Source: Methylococcales bacterium
GTDB taxonomy: Bacteria > Pseudomonadota > Gammaproteobacteria > Methylococcales > Methylomonadaceae
Direction: 5' to 3'
Assembly (NCBI GenBank): GCA_028712795.1
Contig: JAQTPT010000004.1
Span: forward strand, 62,001 to 126,000
Length of the DNA stretch: 64,000 nt
Below are positions 46,881 to 56,457 of the stretch, piece after piece. The position numbers and the translations under genes were made by a program. Numbering within the stretch: the first letter of the stretch is position 1; every line of letters starts with the position of its first letter. The notes under the pieces were generated by a model, which saw nothing but the letters and a program-made list of their open reading frames with translations, ran no database searches and was not told the origin of the DNA.

Positions 46881-47648
46881 ATGCCCGCTGAAGAAAGTAA
46901 TAATCTGGAATCTGACAACAATAATCCCCGCCATATCGCCATTATCATGGATGGCAACGGCCGATGGGCGCAAAAAAGATTTATGCCAAGAGCGGTCGGT
47001 CATCAGGCTGGCGTTAAAGCCGTTAGAAAAATAGTGGAGTATTGCGCCAAGCACAAGGTTGAAGTCTTGACTTTGTTTGCTTTTAGTAGCGAAAACTGGC
47101 GGCGGCCAGAAACAGAAGTTAGCCTGCTGATGGCGCTTTTTATGGCAACCCTGCAAAGGGAAATCACAAAGCTCGATCGTAATAATATCCGCTTGCGCTT
47201 TATTGGCGACAGGTCAGCGTTTTCAGATAAGTTACAACAAAAAATGATCGAGGGAGAGGCTCAAACTCAAAACAATACCGATTTAACGTTGGTTGTTGCT
47301 GCAAATTACGGCGGTCATTGGGATATGTGCCAGGCAGTTCAGAAAGTGGTCAAAAAAATGGCTACTGGAGAGTTGGAAAATCAGGTGATTAGCGAGCAGT
47401 TGATTAACCAGCATTTGTCAACGGCTGGCCTGCCGGATCCTGACCTGTTTATAAGAACAGGTGGCGAACAACGTGTCAGCAATTTTATGTTATGGCAATT
47501 AGCCTATACAGAATTGTATTTTACAACAACGCTCTGGCCTGATTTTGACCAGAATTCACTTGAAGATGCTATCAAGAGCTTTAAAAGCCGGCAACGGCGC
47601 TTTGGTCATACCAGTGAGCAAGTTCTTAATAAATCAGTCAATTTATAA
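46881..47648 (+). CDS. uppS: Undecaprenyl diphosphate synthase
   Basis: Cis-prenyltransferase that makes the C55 lipid carrier for peptidoglycan. 255 residues. IAIIMDGNGRWAQKR (catalytic Asp), TLFAFSSENWRRPETEVSLL and the C-terminal DLFIRTGGEQRVSNFMLWQL and TELYFTTTLWPDF blocks are all present. It is 14 bases after frr. Confidence 0.98.
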   Translation: MPAEESNNLESDNNNPRHIAIIMDGNGRWAQKRFMPRAVGHQAGVKAVRKIVEYCAKHKVEVLTLFAFSSENWRRPETEVSLLMALFMATLQREITKLDRNNIRLRFIGDRSAFSDKLQQKMIEGEAQTQNNTDLTLVVAANYGGHWDMCQAVQKVVKKMATGELENQVISEQLINQHLSTAGLPDPDLFIRTGGEQRVSNFMLWQLAYTELYFTTTLWPDFDQNSLEDAIKSFKSRQRRFGHTSEQVLNKSVNL

Positions 47649-47696
47649 CCCTAGGGATGAAATTACCATTCCTTAATACCTACATAGCTTACAAAA

Positions 47697-48578
47697 ATGT
47701 TACTAAAGCGAATTTTAACGGCATTAGTCCTTGCTTCTCTGATCGCATTGGCAGTATTCACCTTGCCGATGGAATATTTCTCATTGGTGATAGGCCTGAT
47801 CACTCTTATAGCTGCATGGGAATGGAGTACCCTTGCAGGGCTTACCTCCATGGTTAAGCGCATATTATTTCTGTTGGCCTTGATTCTGCCAATGTTAGGT
47901 ATTCAATTTTGGACTCAAATTCTTGAGTTGGTCGCACAAACCTTAGATTGGCCCGATGTCAGGGATTATTCAGGCATTCTGGAATGGCTGGTTATACCGC
48001 CGGTGTTATTCTGGATGTTGGTTATGATATTGATCCGATACACACCGGCAGGGGTGTTGAATCTACAACCGAAAACCCGATATAAAGTATTAATCGGCTT
48101 GTTCGTTTTATTTTCAGCATGGATGTTTTTATCCCGATTAAGAGCTTTTTACGGACCGGAAATGACAATGTATTTTTTAATCCTGATTTGGGTTGCGGAT
48201 ATTTCTGCCTATTTTGCCGGGAAGAAATGGGGTTCAACCAAGTTGGCGCCTGAAATCAGCCCGGGTAAAACAGTGGCTGGAATGTACGGCGCTTTAACAG
48301 TCGGTTTCGTTTGGGCAGCAATTTTCATTGGCTATTATGGCTATCGGGATGGCTTTGTATGGCTCAGGATATTTGATTTTTTACTGTTGTCTGTATTGAC
48401 TGTGTTGATTTCCATTTATGGTGATCTATTTATTAGCGTGGTCAAGCGTCAGCGTGGTGTAAAGGATAGTGGAACATTATTACCGGGTCACGGTGGTATT
48501 CTGGATAGAACTGACAGCCTGATTGCCGCCATTCCATTTTTTTATGCCGGTATAGTGCTTATTGGGCTTGATTCATGA
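47697..48578 (+). CDS. cdsA: Phosphatidate cytidylyltransferase
   Basis: Makes CDP-diacylglycerol, precursor of all membrane phospholipids. 293 residues, about eight membrane helices. The CDS signature [36 protein letters not shown] is at the C-terminus. Earlier come [20 protein letters not shown] and [10 protein letters not shown]. It overlaps dxr by 4 bases (ATGA). Confidence 0.97.
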   Translation: MLLKRILTALVLASLIALAVFTLPMEYFSLVIGLITLIAAWEWSTLAGLTSMVKRILFLLALILPMLGIQFWTQILELVAQTLDWPDVRDYSGILEWLVIPPVLFWMLVMILIRYTPAGVLNLQPKTRYKVLIGLFVLFSAWMFLSRLRAFYGPEMTMYFLILIWVADISAYFAGKKWGSTKLAPEISPGKTVAGMYGALTVGFVWAAIFIGYYGYRDGFVWLRIFDFLLLSVLTVLISIYGDLFISVVKRQRGVKDSGTLLPGHGGILDRTDSLIAAIPFFYAGIVLIGLDS

Positions 48579-49759
48579 AAGGTATCTGCATACTGGGTGC
48601 AACCGGTTCAATTGGCGTCAGTACTTTAGACGTAATTGCCAGACACACCGATCTTTATAACGTTGTCGCTTTAACGGCTAACAACAATATTGACTTACTC
48701 TATGAGCAATGTCTGGAGCATCGACCTGAATTTGTTGTAGTTGTCGATGAAAAAAAGGCTCTGGCATTTACGGAAAAGCTCAAAAATTCGCCGGTCTCCG
48801 ATATTAAAGTACTGTCAGGAGCCGACTCACTGGAGTACGTTGCAACACTGGACAACGTTGATTCAGTCATGGCGGCAATTGTTGGCGCGGCGGGTTTGTT
48901 GCCCAGTTTGGCGGCGGCAAAGGCGGGTAAGATAATATTATTAGCCAATAAAGAAGCCTTGGTGATGTCTGGCGATATATTTATGCAAGCCGTTGCAGAG
49001 TCAGGTGCGCAATTATTGCCTATCGACAGTGAACACAATGCTATTTTTCAATGTATGCCTGCCGGCTATAAATCGGGTATGCATGCGAAACAAGCCAGAC
49101 GCATTTTACTGACCGCTTCAGGCGGGCCCTTTCGTGAAATGCCATTAGATCAATTGGTCAATGTCACGCCCGATCAAGCGGTTGCCCACCCAAATTGGGA
49201 CATGGGCAGAAAAATTTCGGTAGATTCTGCAACCATGATGAATAAAGGCTTGGAAATGATTGAGGCCTGTATTTTATTCGCCATGACGCCGGATCAAATA
49301 CAAGTGGTCATCCATCCTCAAAGCATTATCCATTCGATGGTGGATTATGTGGATGGCACTGTATTGGCGCAAATGGGCAACCCGGATATGCGCGTTCCCA
49401 TTGCCTATTCAATGGCATGGCCAGAACGTTTTGATTCGGGTGTTGAACCGTTGAATATTTTTGATGTCCGACGTATGGATTTTGAAGAGCCGAATCTGGA
49501 ACGATTTCCCTGTTTGCGCCTCGCTTATGAGGCCATTAAAAAGGGTGGCATTATACCGACGATTTTGAATGCCGCCAATGAAATAGCCGTGGAAGCGTTT
49601 TTGAATGAAAGGGTTCGTTTTACCGATATTCCGGTTATTATCGAAAGATGCATGGAAAGGTTTGAAGCCAAGCCAGCCAACACCCTTGATATTATCTTAG
49701 GGGTAGATCAACAGGCCAGATTGGTGTCTGAACAAATTATTAACGAGCTTTATCATTGA
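48575..49759 (+). CDS. dxr: 1-deoxy-D-xylulose 5-phosphate reductoisomerase
   Basis: First committed enzyme of the MEP isoprenoid pathway, NADPH dependent. 394 residues. [17 protein letters not shown] is the nucleotide-binding start; [30 protein letters not shown] (metal site), [14 protein letters not shown] and [20 protein letters not shown] are the catalytic blocks. The stop overlaps the rseP ATG (TGATG). Confidence 0.98.
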   Translation: MKGICILGATGSIGVSTLDVIARHTDLYNVVALTANNNIDLLYEQCLEHRPEFVVVVDEKKALAFTEKLKNSPVSDIKVLSGADSLEYVATLDNVDSVMAAIVGAAGLLPSLAAAKAGKIILLANKEALVMSGDIFMQAVAESGAQLLPIDSEHNAIFQCMPAGYKSGMHAKQARRILLTASGGPFREMPLDQLVNVTPDQAVAHPNWDMGRKISVDSATMMNKGLEMIEACILFAMTPDQIQVVIHPQSIIHSMVDYVDGTVLAQMGNPDMRVPIAYSMAWPERFDSGVEPLNIFDVRRMDFEEPNLERFPCLRLAYEAIKKGGIIPTILNAANEIAVEAFLNERVRFTDIPVIIERCMERFEAKPANTLDIILGVDQQARLVSEQIINELYH

Positions 49760-51120
49760 TGGATTTATTGCATACGCTATTTTATTTTGCCATTGCCATA
49801 GGCATTTTGGTTTCATTTCATGAATACGGGCATTTCTGGGTGGCGCGAAAAGCCGGAGTAAAAGTTCTTCGTTTTTCTGTCGGTTTCGGGAAAGTATTAT
49901 GGTCTTATCAGAAACACCCTGAAGCCACAGAGTATGTATTATCTGCCATTCCCCTGGGTGGCTACGTCAAAATGGTCGATGAGAGGGAAGGCGAGGTTAA
50001 AAAAGAAGACTTGCCTTTCGCTTTTAACCGGCAGTCTCTAATGGCCAGGACTGCAATAGTTTCGGCGGGTCCCATTTTTAACCTGTTGCTTGCCGTTGCC
50101 TTGTTTTGGAGTGTTCTGGTTATTGGCGAAACGGGCATAAAACCCATATTGGGAGCAGTAGGGCAGGGCACAATAGCCGCTACAGCCGGTTTTGTTGAAG
50201 GTGATCAAATTATCTCCGTCAATGACAAGCAGACGCCGACATGGACGGAAGCCATGGGCTCAATCGTCGCCTCGGCACTGGATGGTGATCAGGACATTAA
50301 GGTCACCGTAAAAAATTTCGATGATCAGCAAAATGTCAGGATCCTGAAGATCGCTGAAAGCGATGCCCAGAATCCTGAAGCGCTGTATGAGCACTTGGGT
50401 TTCAAACCATGGTCGCCAAAATTAAAGCCCATTATAGGAAAAGTGCTTCCCGACAGCGCCGCATTAGCCGCCGGTTTGCGCCAGGGTGATTTGATTGTAA
50501 GTGCTGATGGCATAACAATGAACGACTGGATGCAATGGGTAGACACGGTAAAAAATCATCCTGGCGTTGCCATTAAAATAAATATTGAACGTGATGGCGT
50601 TCTGTTGCCCATAACCATTACGCCAAAAAGCGTACAAGCCGGGCAGAAAACTGAAGGCAAGATTGGCGCGTCTGTCTTTGTCCCGGAAGACTTGATAAAG
50701 TCGCTGAGCGTCGAATATTCACTATCGCCATTGGCTGCAATACCGGTTGCTCTGGAAACGACCTGGTCTTATGCCTCGACGACCTTAAAAATGATGGGCA
50801 AGATGTTGATAGGCAAGGCTTCGGTAAAAAATCTGAGCGGACCCGTCAGCATTGCCCAGTATGCAGGCCAATCCGCCACTATGGGCTTAACGCCTTTTTT
50901 AAAGTTTATGGCGCTGGTCAGTGTCAGTTTAGGCGTTCTTAATTTATTGCCAGTTCCCGTGCTGGACGGCGGGCATCTACTATTTTTCGCCCTGGAAGCG
51001 ATCAAAGGCCGCCCCGTTTCAGAAAAAATACAATCCTTTTTCCAGCAAATCAGCATTGCTTTGCTGATGTCTTTAATGGCGCTTGCTATGGTACTGGATA
51101 TCCAACGATTATTTCATTAA
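49759..51120 (+). CDS. rseP: Regulator of sigma E protease RseP (site-2 protease)
   Basis: Inner-membrane zinc metalloprotease that cleaves RseA in the envelope stress response. The ATG at 49759 gives 453 residues; the TTG one codon earlier lies in the dxr stop. HEYGH (zinc site) near residue 22 within the first helix, two PDZ domains at about 115-195 and 205-285, and LNLLPVPVLDGGHLLFF near residue 395 supplying the third zinc ligand. In most gammaproteobacteria bamA follows; here dsbC does. Confidence 0.97.
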   Translation: MDLLHTLFYFAIAIGILVSFHEYGHFWVARKAGVKVLRFSVGFGKVLWSYQKHPEATEYVLSAIPLGGYVKMVDEREGEVKKEDLPFAFNRQSLMARTAIVSAGPIFNLLLAVALFWSVLVIGETGIKPILGAVGQGTIAATAGFVEGDQIISVNDKQTPTWTEAMGSIVASALDGDQDIKVTVKNFDDQQNVRILKIAESDAQNPEALYEHLGFKPWSPKLKPIIGKVLPDSAALAAGLRQGDLIVSADGITMNDWMQWVDTVKNHPGVAIKINIERDGVLLPITITPKSVQAGQKTEGKIGASVFVPEDLIKSLSVEYSLSPLAAIPVALETTWSYASTTLKMMGKMLIGKASVKNLSGPVSIAQYAGQSATMGLTPFLKFMALVSVSLGVLNLLPVPVLDGGHLLFFALEAIKGRPVSEKIQSFFQQISIALLMSLMALAMVLDIQRLFH

Positions 51121-51286
51121 GGAATAAGCAGGAATTTAAGTCAGGCTTCTTGCTCACTCTACCTCCAGGAGAGGGGATATTAGGGGGGGCAGGTTATTTA
51201 ATGCGCGCTCCTAGGTTAGGCGCAGGCTAGAGTTAAAGACCCCAAATTTTAAGCCTTCAAAATTTCAATAAATACACGGGAAAACC

Positions 51287-52009
51287 ATGAGAAAAGTTAT
51301 TAGGATTGCAGCCTTATCACTGGCAAGTCTGGCATTGCCTATCGCTAATGCTGATGAGGCAGCCATTAAGCAAGCGATGGTAAAGTCAATGCCGTCGGTG
51401 AAGATTGATTCCATTAAGCCTTCTGTCGTTAAAGGCCTTTATGAGGTCATAGTCGGTGCTAATATTTTCTATATTTCCGAGGATGGAAAATATTTGCTGC
51501 AAGGACGCCTGGTTGATTTGGCGGCCCGCAAAGATTTGACAGAAGAAAAATTGAGCGGCACACGAAAACAAGCCCTTGAGAAAATCGGTCAGAAAAATAT
51601 GATCGTCTTTAAGCCGAAGGTCAGTAAATATACGGTTTCTATTTTTACCGACATAGACTGCGGGTATTGCCGTAAACTCCATTCAGAGATAGACCAATAT
51701 TTGGCTGAAGGCATTACAATCCAATACCTGTTTTTCCCCAGAGCAGGAAAAGATTCCGATTCCTACAAGAAAGCCGTCTCTGTCTGGTGCGCTGATGACC
51801 GGAATGCGGCTTTGACAGCCGCCAAAAAAGACCAAAAAATACCAGAGAAAACCTGCGACAACCCGGTTGATGAACACATGCAATTAGGCGCCGATTTTGA
51901 CGTGAAAGGAACGCCGATGATTGTCACGGAGAAAGGTAATATCTATCCGGGTTATTTACCCGCAAAACAATTGCTCGAAGCACTGGAAAGCGAAAAAAAT
52001 CCAAAATAA
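51287..52009 (+). CDS. dsbC: Thiol:disulfide interchange protein DsbC/DsbG family
   Basis: Periplasmic disulfide isomerase. 240 residues with a signal peptide (MRKVIRIAALSLASLALPIANA). An N-terminal dimerisation domain (about 22-85) precedes a thioredoxin domain with the active site CGYC at about residues 125-128 (FTDIDCGYCRKLHSEID) and the cis-Pro in KGTPMIV. A second cysteine pair (VWCADD and KTCDNP) matches the structural disulfide of DsbC. It stands 166 bases after rseP. Confidence 0.95.
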   Translation: MRKVIRIAALSLASLALPIANADEAAIKQAMVKSMPSVKIDSIKPSVVKGLYEVIVGANIFYISEDGKYLLQGRLVDLAARKDLTEEKLSGTRKQALEKIGQKNMIVFKPKVSKYTVSIFTDIDCGYCRKLHSEIDQYLAEGITIQYLFFPRAGKDSDSYKKAVSVWCADDRNAALTAAKKDQKIPEKTCDNPVDEHMQLGADFDVKGTPMIVTEKGNIYPGYLPAKQLLEALESEKNPK

Positions 52010-52201
52010 ATCGAAAGGTCAGAATCAATTGAGCTTGACCCCATTGCCCGCTGGAGGCTGATTACAGGGTTGGTTAATCCGTCCCCTGCGGCTGCGCCTT
52101 ACGGGTCTCTCCAGAATTAGTAGGATTATGGAATTGCTCCCGTTTCCCTTTTAATTCCGCCTTGCGCAATTAACAAGTCAACCTGAATGTGGAGCATGTC
52201 G

Positions 52202-54427
52202 ATGAACGCTGTGCCACCCCCAACAATACCGGAACTGCCGAAAGCGGCCGACATGCTGGAGCGGGTGCGGGCGGAAGGGGCGGAATTGCGCAGCTTCACG
52301 ATTACCTTCCTGTCGCTGCTGCTGTATGTGGCGATCATCATCTCCTCCACCACCCACGACCAAATCCTGCGTATCGACCCGGTCAAGCTGCCGCTGCTGG
52401 GCGTGGACATCCCCATCGTCGGTTTTTACAGGTTCATGCCGGGCTTCCTGTTTTTCGTGCACCTGTATATCCTGTTGCAGCATTATTTGTTTTCGCAACT
52501 GGCGTTTCGTTTCCGCGCCGCGCTGGAGCGCGAAACGGACGATGAAACCAAAAAGCATCTTCGCCGCAGCTTGGGTAACCTACCTTTTCTGCATTGGCTG
52601 GCGGGTCAGCACGGCGGCTTCATGAACTTCCTCATGACGGCGATCAGCGTGGTTTCGCTGATAATTTGGCCGGTGTGGACATACTGGTGGCTGCAAGCCG
52701 CCTTTCTGCCTTACCATGATAACGGCATCGTTTGGACGCAGCGTGTATTCCTGTTACTGGATACCGCGCTGCTGGCTTATTTGTGGGCGAAAATTCTTGA
52801 CGATCAGGACGATGCCGGGCGCTGGTGGAAACCGTGGCTGGCGCCATTTGTTTATGGCTTGGTCAAGCCCGTCAAGGCAGCGGTCCGCTGGGCAATCCGT
52901 TGGCTGAATCGATGGCACTGGTTAGCCGCTTGGGCGCGCCGTCTATGTCCGCGCAAGATCATCGACTGGCTGCGGACATGGATTGGCAGTGACGCGGAAA
53001 CTCCAACGTCGCCGCCAAATCCAATAACTTTGGCGGCAGTGTTTGAACGCTGGCTGCTGGCAGTCTTTTTGTTGACCGCACTGTTTTTTAGTTACTTGGT
53101 CTCTACCGTCCCGGATTCGCCGGAAGAACAATTATTGGTCAAAATCCTTTCATTCCTGGAAAGCCGGGTCGATCCGGCTAAAGAAGACGTCACAGCAGTG
53201 TACAACATCCAGCGCCGTATTTTTACTTTGACCAAAGCGGACAACAGCCAGCGCCGGATTTTTACTTTGACCAACTTGCTCCACGAGCAGCGGAAGGTGG
53301 ATCTGAAAGACGAAGAACGTTACGACTACGATCCGGTGCGCATTCGTGAATGCGGCGATGAAAAAAAAGTGGAGACACAATCCAAAACTGGCGATCCGAA
53401 GCCCTCCAACGGCGCGCCAGACACCGAAAAAAAAGAGCCGAGAAAATGTTACTTTATCGATGGCCCTTTTCCTCGCAACTTGATCATGAACGAGCGGGTG
53501 CTGGTCGCCAATAAGGAATTGCCGCCGGAAACCCTATCCAAATTAGACACCGAGAGAGTTAATACCGAACCGGACGCACTCGTCAAGGCCCAAGGCATTG
53601 ATTTGCGCGGACGGCATTTGGAATATGCGGATTTCGGGCAATCAAGTTTGCCGAATGCTGACTTACGTCGAGCCCGCTTGAAAAAGGTAAACTTCTCGTA
53701 TGCCAAATTAGAAAAGGCCAAATTAGACGGCTCCGAACTCCCCGGCGCGAATTTAAGCGGGGCCCAACTCCCCGACGCGAATTTGTTCGGCACCCGACTC
53801 CCCTGCGCGAATTTGTCCTTTGCCCAACTCGCCGGCTCGACTTTAATCGCCGCCCAACTCGACGGCGCGGATTTGTCCAATGCCCAACTCATCGACGCGA
53901 ATTTGTTCGGCACCCGACTCCCCGGCGCGAATTTGTCCTTTGCCCAACTCGCCGGCTCGACTTTAATCGCCGCCCAACTCGACGGCGCGGATTTGTCCAA
54001 TGCCCAACTCATCGACGCGAATTTGACCTGGGCCCAACTCGTCGGCGCGTCTTTGTCCAATGCCCAACTCCCAGGCGCGTATTTGACTGAAGCCCAACTT
54101 TCAGGTGCGGATTTGACCGGAGTCCAACTTTCCGGTGCGGATTTGTCCAAGGCCCAACTCCCTGGTACAATCTTTGAACACATAAATTCCGGGCCTATGG
54201 AAAAAGACAAGGCAATCGCTGAGGTAGACAATCTGAACAGTGATTTGAAGGATTTACCTAGTTATCGCGGATTGAGTGGCTATGCCGCCGATTTTGCAAA
54301 AATGCTGGACGTAGATGTATTTCGCCAAAAAATAACCCACTTCGCTGACTTTTCCAACCTTGCAGCCAGTGAAGGCTGTCTGGCCGATGAGTCGGCGCTG
54401 AAATATTTACCGTCTTGCAAAAAATAG
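52202..54427 (+). CDS. Membrane protein with C-terminal pentapeptide repeats (frameshifted end)
   Basis: Starting at ATG 52202, with GGAG seven bases upstream, it has 741 residues; earlier in-frame ATGs at 52187 and 52196 fit less well. Counted from 52187, hydrophobic segments lie at about 37-54, 77-103, 146-170, 187-204 and 287-306. A charged linker (310-470) holds a duplicated QRRIFTLT. Residues 471-660 are A(D/N)LxxAQL-type pentapeptides forming a right-handed beta helix. After these, 660-746 are mixed helical and end abruptly CKK in an A6 tract. Downstream, the -1 frame continues sensibly (IGDPEAQKSAYEIWARLACQ). Function unknown; orphan, GC-rich compared with neighbours. Confidence 0.85.
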   Translation: MNAVPPPTIPELPKAADMLERVRAEGAELRSFTITFLSLLLYVAIIISSTTHDQILRIDPVKLPLLGVDIPIVGFYRFMPGFLFFVHLYILLQHYLFSQLAFRFRAALERETDDETKKHLRRSLGNLPFLHWLAGQHGGFMNFLMTAISVVSLIIWPVWTYWWLQAAFLPYHDNGIVWTQRVFLLLDTALLAYLWAKILDDQDDAGRWWKPWLAPFVYGLVKPVKAAVRWAIRWLNRWHWLAAWARRLCPRKIIDWLRTWIGSDAETPTSPPNPITLAAVFERWLLAVFLLTALFFSYLVSTVPDSPEEQLLVKILSFLESRVDPAKEDVTAVYNIQRRIFTLTKADNSQRRIFTLTNLLHEQRKVDLKDEERYDYDPVRIRECGDEKKVETQSKTGDPKPSNGAPDTEKKEPRKCYFIDGPFPRNLIMNERVLVANKELPPETLSKLDTERVNTEPDALVKAQGIDLRGRHLEYADFGQSSLPNADLRRARLKKVNFSYAKLEKAKLDGSELPGANLSGAQLPDANLFGTRLPCANLSFAQLAGSTLIAAQLDGADLSNAQLIDANLFGTRLPGANLSFAQLAGSTLIAAQLDGADLSNAQLIDANLTWAQLVGASLSNAQLPGAYLTEAQLSGADLTGVQLSGADLSKAQLPGTIFEHINSGPMEKDKAIAEVDNLNSDLKDLPSYRGLSGYAADFAKMLDVDVFRQKITHFADFSNLAASEGCLADESALKYLPSCKK
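53773..54012 (+). repeat. 120-base tandem duplication in the pentapeptide region
   Basis: Bases 53773-53892 and 53893-54012 are nearly identical (a clear change is CCCTGC to CCCGGC at 53804/53924). Each unit encodes eight pentapeptides, NLFGT RLPCA to QLIDA. Being so recent, it shows expansion of the beta helix by whole turns (two coils per unit). Confidence 0.85.
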
Positions 54428-54666
54428 GTGACCCCGAAGCGCAAAAAAGCGCTTATGAAATCTGGGCACGCTTGGCCTGTCAGGACAACACTGAAAAACA
54501 CTGGATTGCTCAGCGCATGATTGTACGGGCAGATAATTCAAGCTTCCCTGACTTCGCCCCGCTGCTCGCCGCTAAGCTGCAAACACCGGATGAGTGCACT
54601 GGCCTGGTGGGTTTGGACGATGAGTTGAAAAAAGTCTTGCTGGATGTCGCGAAGAAAAGCAAGTAG
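54415..54666 (+). pseudogene. Displaced C-terminal end of the pentapeptide membrane protein
   Basis: Frame -1 relative to the gene before, opening with TTG at 54415 and running 83 codons: KIGDPEAQKSAYEIWARLAC, WIAQRMIVRADNSSFPDF, CTGLVGLDDELKKVLLDV. One more A in the CAAAAAATAG run at 54418-54426 would fuse it in frame to the preceding gene. Best read as that protein's C-terminus cut off by a one-base deletion, or reached by slippage on the A run. An independent small gene starting at TTG is less likely, since no ribosome-binding site is seen. Confidence 0.7.
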
Positions 54667-54749
54667 TCTGTATGGTGTAAAACGGAATACGGGGGAGCCG
54701 TGGTTTGAACTCTACTTGCTTACATCTCAAAAATAGTGACCAAGGTTGA

Positions 54750-55040
54750 TCAAATTATTTTTTGCGTTTGTGAGTCCACAGTTCCCAGTTTTTTAATAAG
54801 TCTGGACTTATCGGCTGACCGTAATTGATCCAGCAGAATAAGGCCGGTCTTGTCTTGAAACTGAAGCTCAACTCTTGAAGGGCGCATGAAACCCTTTTGT
54901 AATCATGGGTGCGATTAAAACAGTTTTTAGGCAATTCATTTCATTGGGTGAGACAATGACACAGGGTCTTGTTTTTTAATTTCACTGGCAATAGCTGGAT
55001 CAAGTTCGATAAGATAAACGTCAAATCGATTAACTACCAT
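54750..55040 (-). pseudogene. mazF: MazF/PemK-type toxin gene, two frameshifts
   Basis: From ATG 55040 the frame reads MVVNRFDVYLIELDPAIASE then loses phase after EIKKQ. The next frame gives RPCVIVSPNEMN, CLKTVLIAPM and TKGFHAP, and the third gives SRVELQFQDKTGLILLDQL and ADKSRLIKKLGTVDSQTQK. Together this is a nearly full-length MazF endoribonuclease (about 100 residues) with two one-base shifts, so it is inactive. It overlaps the antitoxin stop. Confidence 0.88.
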
Positions 55041-55240
55041 TCCCACGTCTCTCCAGTGGCAAGCTCCGAAGAATGAGCAAGATTGCTGTTGGTTTCATTA
55101 AAATCTTGCTCAATTTGAGAAGCTGCAATGCTTTTAAACCGCTCTTTCCAATCTTTTATTGTTTTTTTATGGGCTTTTTTAATCATTGATTGCGGAATCC
55201 TGATTCCTTGAGAATTGCCTATTTTTATTAAATGCGCCAT
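55034..55240 (-). pseudogene. mazE: MazE-type antitoxin, internally deleted
   Basis: From ATG 55240: MAHLIKIGNSQGIRIPQSMI is the SpoVT/AbrB swapped-hairpin DNA-binding start, then KKAHKKTIKDWKERFKSI jumps to the toxin-binding tail, SSELATGETWEW. The segment that normally closes the AbrB fold (about 20-25 residues with LxVxxxGLVIxP) is missing between the two parts, so an in-frame deletion is likely. 67 residues remain. Its stop overlaps the mazF start as in intact operons. Confidence 0.75.
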
Positions 55241-55509
55241 AGTTGATTGCTCTTTGCTCGTTACTTGCAATGGCTACATTTTCTTGCCGAACCGCGGCTT
55301 CACGGAATCGTCAAGTAATAGGCTTTTTTGTCGGATGCCTTAGGGATTTGAATTGTCTTGTGAGCAATCTGTTCATGGAGCCTACGCCAATTCAGGTTTT
55401 CCCGGTTCATCGTATTTCTGAGTATATGCCTAATCACCGAGATGTTCCAAACAACTGTTCGAGATAATCATAAAGTCTGGCGAGGCGACCCTCGGCTCCT
55501 AGGAGCCCA

Positions 55510-55995
55510 TCAGAACGGTATATCGTCATCAAAATCATCATAAGCAGGGGGCGATGGCGGCATGGCAGCAGGATTATTTTGCTGCGCTGGCTGGTTTACT
55601 GGCTTGGATGATGGCGCAGAATATCCACCTGACGGTTGGTCACTACCAAAGCTGGTGGTACCGCCACTACGGCTTCCCAGCATATGCATTTCATCGGCAA
55701 CAATTTCGGTTGTATAGCGGTCTTGTCCATTCTGGTCCTGCCATTTACGCGTTCTCAAATGGCCTTCTATATAAACCTGGCTACCTTTTTTTAAGTATTC
55801 CCCAGCTATTTCGGCTAAACGTCTAAAAAAAACCACTCTATGCCATTCAGTAGACTCCTTTCTTTCACCCGTTTGCTTATCTTTCCATCTCATAGAAGTT
55901 GCTAACGTTATATTTGCAACGGCATCACCCGCAGGCATATAACGAACCTCAGGATCTGCGCCCAAATTTCCAATCAAAATAACTTTATTAAGCAT
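55510..55995 (-). CDS. ssb: Single-stranded DNA-binding protein
   Basis: Binds ssDNA in replication and repair. I use ATG 55995 ([20 protein letters not shown]), preceded by AGGAG; about 161 residues. The OB fold spans residues 1-110 ([40 protein letters not shown]). A Gly/Ser/Pro/Gln linker follows, then the acidic tip DFDDDIPF that recruits partners. Confidence 0.97.
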   Translation of the reverse strand: MLNKVILIGNLGADPEVRYMPAGDAVANITLATSMRWKDKQTGERKESTEWHRVVFFRRLAEIAGEYLKKGSQVYIEGHLRTRKWQDQNGQDRYTTEIVADEMHMLGSRSGGTTSFGSDQPSGGYSAPSSKPVNQPAQQNNPAAMPPSPPAYDDFDDDIPF

Positions 55996-56457
55996 GTATT
56001 CTCCTGAATTTTTATTTCGTGTATTGAAAATGTTTGCCACGAAATCTTAAACATTTTAAAAAATTATCAGTCTTCAGCTAAAGCCAGTCTCACTGAAAAC
56101 CCGGAGACCTATTACATTTCTTGGATAATTATTCAGATCTTCAAAGAGAAAGCATTGTCGAGCTATCAAAAATTAAGCCGCTCCCGGAAGATTAAAATTA
56201 TCGCAGGTCTACCTATTTATTTTTAAGGGATGGGAATGAAATAATTTGGATAAAAAGACCAGTCAAAGTGTTCATGTTATAAAATTACCATTCCTAAGTT
56301 GGTATATAGTACCCGAACAGGCTCTTAAATAATTAAAAAAATTACTTCCTCAGCAAATATCTGAATGAGGTAATTTTCTCTTGAAACTTAGCGACAAAAC
56401 ACTAAGACTCTGAAATCTGCTAAAATAGATCAATTAACTCATACGCAAATACATTCA
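55996..56457. other. Intergenic region between ssb and yaeQ
   Basis: 462 bases between divergent genes. AT-rich, no reading frame of note. It should carry the ssb and yaeQ promoters; no strong consensus is evident. Confidence 0.5.

Noticed and set aside
53449..54231. Antisense frame of 260 codons opposite the pentapeptide region
   Set aside because: Periodic 15-base repeats keep several frames open; the product is an SAPxSWA-type mirror of the repeat with no start signal.
55243..55467. Plus-strand frame of 74 codons between mazE and ssb
   Set aside because: No ribosome-binding site, antisense to the mazE start, and no recognisable family.
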